Below are positions 58,468 to 64,000 of a DNA stretch of 64,000 nt, piece by piece. This DNA is from Puccinia triticina. Lineage: Eukaryota > Basidiomycota > Pucciniomycetes > Pucciniales > Pucciniaceae. Each line of letters opens with the position of its first letter. The stretch's first letter is position 1. Under the pieces are notes generated by a model. That model was not told the DNA's origin. It did not search any database and saw only the letters and a program-made list of their open reading frames with translations. Location: contig NC_070558.1 in NCBI RefSeq assembly GCF_026914185.1, positions 558,001-622,000 of the forward strand, read 5' to 3'. Made by a program: the position numbers and the translations under genes.

Positions 58468-60332
58468 GATGTTTAGGTTGTGTGTTAACGGTGAAAAGAC
58501 TGGATGCAATTGAATGAGTGTAGGGCGTTAAAAATTAAAACGAAGTTAAGCGTGCTATTTTCTGTGGATGTTTACATGCGGGAAAAGCTTGCAGGTACTA
58601 CGGAAGTAATAAAGACTTGGACGGTTCTGCGAAGGAGTCAACTTGTGGACAAAAATGCTAAGGAGTGATGGACGCGCTGTGGGGGGTGGAAGGGAAAAGC
58701 TGACACATATCTCCGCATGCCGACACCTGAATTAGGTCATCCGTACTCTTCCATTTGTCACAGATTTTGCTATCTTCTTGACTTTCTGAAGAGGTAGTGC
58801 GCATACAGTCTCTCCCGAAACGTATCCCCAAAATCCCAGACATGATTCAAACATAAATCCACTGCCAAGTCAAACTCGAGAATGCATGTATCAGCATGTA
58901 TCTGCCTTCTACGGTCAGCGGCGGACGATGTGCTCTTGACACATGGGATCTAAAACAAGGGAAATATGAATCGGGACGCGGGCGGAATAGACGCGTAGCC
59001 TATGTCGTACATAGCCATCGCGGATCCGACCCCCCGAAAATGATAGGACGGTCGTTTGTAGGTCTGTACCCACTCGCCAAGCGATGATTATCCTTGCTGA
59101 GTGGGTACCTTGCCAAGGAAAAATCATCGTTCCACTTGCCCAGCACGAATCCTCCTCGGCCGGTTGGTACTGGCTGTATTTGCTTGCTGAGGAAGGGTCC
59201 TCTGTGTCCGGCTAGTACACACAATAGGGGGTTTCACAATAAGGATACCCAGGAAGGAGTTTGGGCGCTCGCGAGTATCGCTATGAGGTTTATTCTTGAG
59301 CCGGGTTTTCCACAGATTTGTGATCAGTGTGTAAGGCAGATAACATCTGCTGAAATCGTTCTCCGGGTTTGGTGCCCTCTGCATTAGTATAACTGGGGCC
59401 TGTTGAGCAGAGGTTGTTTGCTAGGTCCCAAAGGAGTATAAAGAATCTAGATCCTTGGCAATAGGAAACATGTCTTCTCACTTTCTAGCCAAATTTGGTT
59501 GGGAGAAGTTTATTATGACGAAAAGCTGACATACTTGGTGTGGTTCCTGGGTAACTGGAGGTTTATTCGAATGGCCGAGGGAAGAACCACGACAGAAGTT
59601 TACAGGTGGAATTTAAAACCTGTAATGCTCAGTTCATCATGTTTCCTCGGGCTGCAAGGTTCCCTGAGAAGCATGGCTGGTTGGCCAAAGGCCCCCATTT
59701 GATGAGAAAGTAATGTTAGAAGGCCGCAGGCAACTTGGCTGCCAGGTTCAAGGCGGTGTATATTTCAATGTTTGAGTGTTTGACGCGGTTTTATAAGAAG
59801 CCATCTCAGATGATTCAGGTGTTTTTATGTTGTTTTGTATGTTCAGGCCACTTAGCAATATTTGATTTTGTCTTGGGCCCATTGATCAGACCTGAAGAAA
59901 TTTAGGAAACTTGAATTATATGCTACACATGGAAACCATGACAATAATAAATGCTTGCTGAGCAGCGTTTGATTTATCAGCCAGGGTTAGGCTTTTAAAT
60001 GAAATCGCATGGATTATGACTGTTGAAGCACATTTTCTTCCTGTCGCCGCTCGTCCCTTCATCCCGTAAATTACTACAGATGAGTCCTACAGCCATTAGA
60101 TGATTGACAACAAAGAGCTTAAAAAGCTTTTTCATGCGGGCTTGATGACGATGCCGGACAACATGAAAGGTAAAGTGAAGGCTGTGCGATCCGAGGGATA
60201 CTCCACGAAACCGATGAGTAGGAAAGCGGGGTTTGAATACCCAGGCAGAGTGATGTGGAACATCCGGGCCATACGAGTGCGGCGGCGTGGCCGTGTTAGC
60301 CTCAAGGGCTTATAGAACCGACGCGGATTTCG
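58468..60332. other. Intergenic, no gene seen
   Basis: No frame with a domain. 59,226 has an isolated AGGGGGTTTCACAATA, like one end of the 30,092 element. Confidence 0.35.
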
Positions 60333-61354
60333 TTAGACTTGATTTGCCATTTTCGATTGGATTTCTTTGGCAGTCTAGGCAAACGAGAAAGGGTTTGCAA
60401 AATGATGGATTTAGTGGTATTTCTAGTTTGAGATGGAGTTACAGAAAAAATAAAAGAGATCAGGGGAGAAGCTTACAACAACAAATCTGTCCAATTGTTT
60501 TTCTAATTCATCTAATTTGGATTTTTTCTCATCGTTCTCTTTGGATAGTTTCAATTTCTTCTGTAGCAGCTCTTTCTTTTCCGCTTCAAACCTGAGAGAT
60601 TCAATCATCAGAGAGATCATGAGCGTGAATGCTGCAGCGAGTGACCAAAAAAAAAAAAAAAAAAAAAAACGAGGAAACATGGAGGGTGAGGTGTTGTAAG
60701 TTGTTGAACAAATCTTTACCTTTTGCGTTCTGCTAGTTCGAATTTCAATCTTTTGATCATGAGTTCGTGGGGATCAATTTCGTCCGATCCGTCTCGTTTA
60801 TCTTCTGGATTCCTCTCGAGATATTCTTCCAGTGAATGGATTGAGATATTTTGATACTCAGATCTGTTAGATCATCATTTAAGCAAACCAGACAAAGAGA
60901 ACAAGAGAAATAAACACGTGATGGGGTAATAGAAACGCGAGATGAATGAACTCAACTCAAATTCCTGGCATTTCTTAATTTCTTTTTCCAGATGTCTCCT
61001 CTCGTAAATTAGATTCTGTAAGTCCAAATGGATTTGATCGACTTGATTCCTGACTACTTGCGTTTGAGATTTAAAAGTTGAGACCATGGATGAGCTAGTT
61101 CGGTTGATCGATTTGAGTCTTGCAAAGAGTGGAGTGGCAAGTAACATCAAGCTCTGGTCGGATTCGAGGTCGTTTAGAAGGCTCTCCTCTGTTGGTCCCT
61201 CTGCCCCCGTTATGTTCGTTGTTGATGAGCTGGATGCTCTCGAAAGCTTGGATTCAAGTAACCGGTTCGCGAGGATCATAAGTCGATCGGCAATCGCATC
61301 GATTTTCTCTGAATTCATTGCTTGTTGCTCGATGGGCTGGATGTCCTCGTCCAT
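60333..61354 (-). CDS. THO complex subunit THOC5/Tho5 (Fmip1 family)
   Basis: Minus-strand exons 61354-60957, 60863-60720, 60591-60477 and 60374-60333 join in phase to 232 residues. The core is typical of the THOC5 family: DLQNLIYERRHLEKEIKKCQ EFE across intron 1 into SEYQNISIHSLEEYLERNPE, then IDPHELMIKRLKFELAERKR, and a coiled coil (KKLKLSKENDEKKSKLDELE). The family is part of the THO complex, which couples transcription to mRNA packaging and nuclear export. Fungal members can be short like this. A further 5' exon is possible: 61486-61407 is open, ends in a GTAAGG donor, and joins in phase at 61355 (AIDRMDED), so the true start may lie upstream of 61354. Intron 2 carries a run of about 24 A (+ strand). 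Confidence 0.85.
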
Positions 61355-61569
61355 GCTTGTAGGTTTCGATCTGCGTTTGAGTATGTGTGGCCGGGCTTCC
61401 CCTTACCGGTCGATTGCTTGTCTGCTAGGCTGGAGTTTGTAGAGCTGTCGGCACTCAATAAGAGCTGCGCTGCCCAATTGCCCGAACTAGTCTCTTTAGG
61501 GTATACCTCGGGCTCCCCTGCCCCCGAAATTCCCGCACAACATTGAAGCTACACCTGTTTTGGAATTTA

Positions 61570-62400
61570 ATGGAGGACTTCCCGTCGCAATCTGGGAGCA
61601 ATCTGAGAGCCTCCCAGAGTCTCAAAGCCTAAATTTCCCTGCGAAATTTGGCTCAGATCTGGGTCTGGAAGGGGTTCCCAGATTGACGGGAAGTCCTCCA
61701 ATGGAGGACTTCCCGCCGATCTGGAAACCCAGATTTTCCCAGATTTCGCAGGGAAATCTAGGCAGATCTAGGATTTGGGACGATCGAGCCCAGATTTCCC
61801 CGCAAAATCTGGAAAAACCTGAGTTCCCAGATTGACGGGAAGTCCGCCAATCTCAGGAGCACTCCAGTGGAGGACTTCCTGTTGAATCTGGGAGCCTCCC
61901 AGATCTCAATTTACACGACCAAACTCTTAATTTTCAGGCAAAAGAAAAAAAAAATCCTAAGCCTGTAGTTTATTGCTTTCATGTGTGCTGTTCGTTGTTT
62001 TGGTAGGTCTCTTAATTTAGGATTTAGAGGGACATCTAGAGCTCTCTAAATTTGAGGACTTCCCGTCAATCTGGGAACTCAGATTTTTCCAGATTTTGCG
62101 GGGAAATCTGGGCTCGATTGTCCCAAATCCTAGATCTGCCTAGATTTCCCTGCAAAATCTGGGAAAATCTGGGTTTCCAGATCAGCGGGAAGTCCTCCAA
62201 TGCCAGTACTGGGTGACCGGATGACTTCCCGTCGAGATCTGGGAGTCTCCCAGAAACAATCTAGAGCCCAAAAAGCTAGATTTCCCTGCAAAAATCTAGA
62301 CTTTTTGGGTCTAAAGCGGCATCTGGGAGGGTGCCAGATCCCACGGGAAGTCACCCACTTCCTGTCAAGATCTGGGAGCCGCTCAGATTTCTTTTGAAGC
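61570..62400. repeat. Palindromic repeat cluster (GGAAGTCCTCCA family)
   Basis: TGGAGGACTTCCC and GGGAAGTCCTCCA recur at about 61,570, 61,690, 61,705, 61,840, 61,865, 62,055 and 62,190. A 150-base arm at 61,695-61,850 is mirrored at 62,053-62,198, with shared AAATCTAGGCAGATCTAGGA and GGGAAATCTGGG. It abuts the 5' side of the THOC5 gene. Confidence 0.8.
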
Positions 62401-62456
62401 CTCAAGACTTGAAATCAAGATTTCCCTGAAAAAAAAAAAAAAAAAAAAAAAAAAAA

Positions 62457-62710
62457 CGGACTTACTTTGCGCACTGCGAAAAACACTTTGCGCACTGCGA
62501 AAAACACTTTGCGCACTGCGAAAAACACTTTGCGCACTGCACAGTGCGCGGATTCCCAAACACTTTGCGCACTGCGGGTAAAACACACAAATTTTTGAAG
62601 ATTTTTCTTGACCAATTAATAGAAAGGCTTCCCATTGGCCTCTCTGAATTTTTTGGGAGTTTTTTGAAGCATTCTTCTATGATTAAAAAAATCATTAAAA
62701 ACCAGAAGAA
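62457..62710 (+). repeat. Dispersed repeat family, copy C, with a 21-bp tandem repeat
   Basis: Same family and orientation as copy A. At 62465-62541 the unit CTTTGCGCACTGCGAAAAACA is repeated about 3.6 times; copies A and B have it once or less. A 28-A run (about 62,429-62,456) precedes it. The minus frame 62462-62695 shares IDLSK/INWSRKIFKNL and KVFGN with the other copies. Confidence 0.8.
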
Positions 62711-62996
62711 ATGTAGGATTTGGGCGCCTAAAAAACAAGGTTCCCATAGTCCTAAAGTTTCAAATAATTTATTGAGTAATGAAACATGTAAGAACAGCTA
62801 CTTCAAAAATTTTAGCCACTTTGTGCAAGCATATGAGTCTGAAAAATAAGAAACTTCACCACATATTAGCACATTGCATCTGAATTATCCTCATTTTTCA
62901 GACCTGTATCCTTGCAAAAAGTGGCTGAAAGCTTCTGAAGTAGGTGTTCTTACATTTTCCATTACTCAATAAATGATTTGGAATTGTGGGGCTATT

Positions 62997-63883
62997 GAGA
63001 AACCAGAACAGCTGTCTGTGAGCTAGGGAGGCCGTGATGGGAGGCTGACAACAAAGGAAGCAGAGGAGAGGAATGTTGCACCTATTGAGGTGCGTGGGAA
63101 TGACTTGGAACAAAGTATTGAGGCACCTCAAATACGGTAACGCTCTCATTTACCGTGCTGCGGGTTTGAACCGGTTAGGTTCGAGTTTAGGTTGATGAGA
63201 CAGGACAACCCTAATGTAGATGTACTTAGTTCAATATCATTTTCACTCCGTTGTACTACATTCATCTTCATTACTTGTCAATCCAACCAACTCACTCAAG
63301 CTTCATCACTCGGTTCGCAGGTATGCCCGACTCCTCTCATCTTTGTCATTCGTTATCTCGGTCATTGTCTCTTCTCACACTGTTCTTCATCTTGTATCAG
63401 GTGTGCCTCCACCTGATTCGCCCGTCTGACTGTTCGCTGTTAGCTCACAGCATCCTCGCTGCCATAGGTTAGTATCATTGTATTCACACATTCATCTTCA
63501 TTACTTGTCAATCCAACCAACTCACTCAAGCTTCATCACTCGGTTCGCAGGTGTGCCTCCACCTGATTCGCCCGTCTGACTGTTCGCTGTTAGCTCACAG
63601 CATCCTCGCTGCCATAGGTGTGCCTCCACCTGATTCGCCCGTCTGACTGTTCGCTGTTAGCTCACAGCATCCTCGCTGCCATAGTTTGCCCCCTGCCTGT
63701 CGTCCATTACAAAGATGAGTGACATTGCATAGGGAGCAAAAAGAGAGAGAAAGGAAAGAGAGAAAGCAAACCTGAGAAACCAGAACAGCTGTCTGTGAGC
63801 TTGGGAGGCCAACAACGAAGGAAGCAGAGGAGAGGAATGACTTATGCACCTATTGAGGTGCGCAGGAATGACTCGGAACAAAG
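62997..63883. repeat. Cluster of long direct repeats
   Basis: A 110-base segment starting GAGAAACCAGAACAGCTGTC occurs at 62,997 and 63,774. A 67-base unit starting GTGTGCCTCCACCTGATTCG occurs at about 63,401, 63,551 and 63,618, the last two in tandem. A 60-base segment (TTCATCTTCATTACTTGTCA) occurs at 63,263 and 63,492. No supported protein. Confidence 0.8.
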
Positions 63884-64000
63884 ATGAGTGAAGAAAAGAG
63901 AAAAAGGAGATTGGTACAACCAAATACTACAAACTAGCTACAAGAACCTAAACCTAATGTAGTGATGAACAGGGTTGTGCCGGTCCCGCTCCACGTGACT

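Noticed and set aside
63143..63185. Possible tRNA near GGTTTGAACCGG
   Set aside because: B-box-like words only; no acceptor stem or A-box at the right distance.
1..64000. CRISPR arrays, bacterial operons, ribosome-binding sites
   Set aside because: The sequence is fungal; the tandem repeats lack CRISPR spacing and the genes have introns.

Overview
This is a repeat-dominated stretch of a filamentous fungal nuclear genome, most likely a basidiomycete and probably a rust fungus (Pucciniales). The evidence is short GT-AG introns in every real gene, a basidiomycete-type Msb2 signalling mucin, a THO complex subunit, a CAP/PR-1-like secreted protein, and very many hAT, Tc1, copia, CACTA-like and palindromic miniature elements. 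The rust assignment is inference from overall style; no single gene proves it. Genes had to be rebuilt by following splice sites, because most lie in several short exons.

Layout. 1.2-3.3 kb: a nine-exon CAP-domain (PRY1/PR-1-like) gene on +. 3.3-19 kb: no host gene recognised; a mosaic of miniature elements, LTR-like fragments and decayed repeats. 19.0-20.1 kb: a Tc1-type (DD34E) transposase gene with two introns. 21.0-22.4 kb (-): a three-exon gene with a SAM-like C-terminus. 23.8-27.7 kb (+): a complete four-exon MSB2-type mucin. 27.7-36 kb: CT-rich and then GC-rich sequence with a nearly intact Ty1/copia retrotransposon (30,575-35,518, target duplication GGCCC). 36-37 kb: a 975-bp element with a perfect 8-bp target duplication and a second element inside one of its arms.

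37.1-46.6 kb is a nested transposon. An outer hAT element (37,109-46,631, perfect target duplication CCAGGGTG) was split inside its transposase gene by a second hAT element (39,962-45,214). That element was in turn hit by an LTR-like repeat and by a 352-bp insertion with its own target duplication. 46.6-56.6 kb: palindromic and hAT-type miniature elements, tRNA-like sequences, a protein-kinase pseudogene, and inverted copies of one repeat family, one copy empty and one filled at the same insertion site. 56.8-58.5 kb (-): a single-exon gene for a probable secreted 549-residue protein. 60.3-61.4 kb (-): a THOC5/Tho5 gene. 61.5-64 kb: palindromic and tandem repeats.

The host genes do not form a pathway or cluster. 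Msb2, the CAP protein and the 549-residue protein all enter the secretory route and would act at the cell surface or outside it. THOC5 acts in the nucleus in mRNA export. They are separate genes in a transposon-rich landscape.
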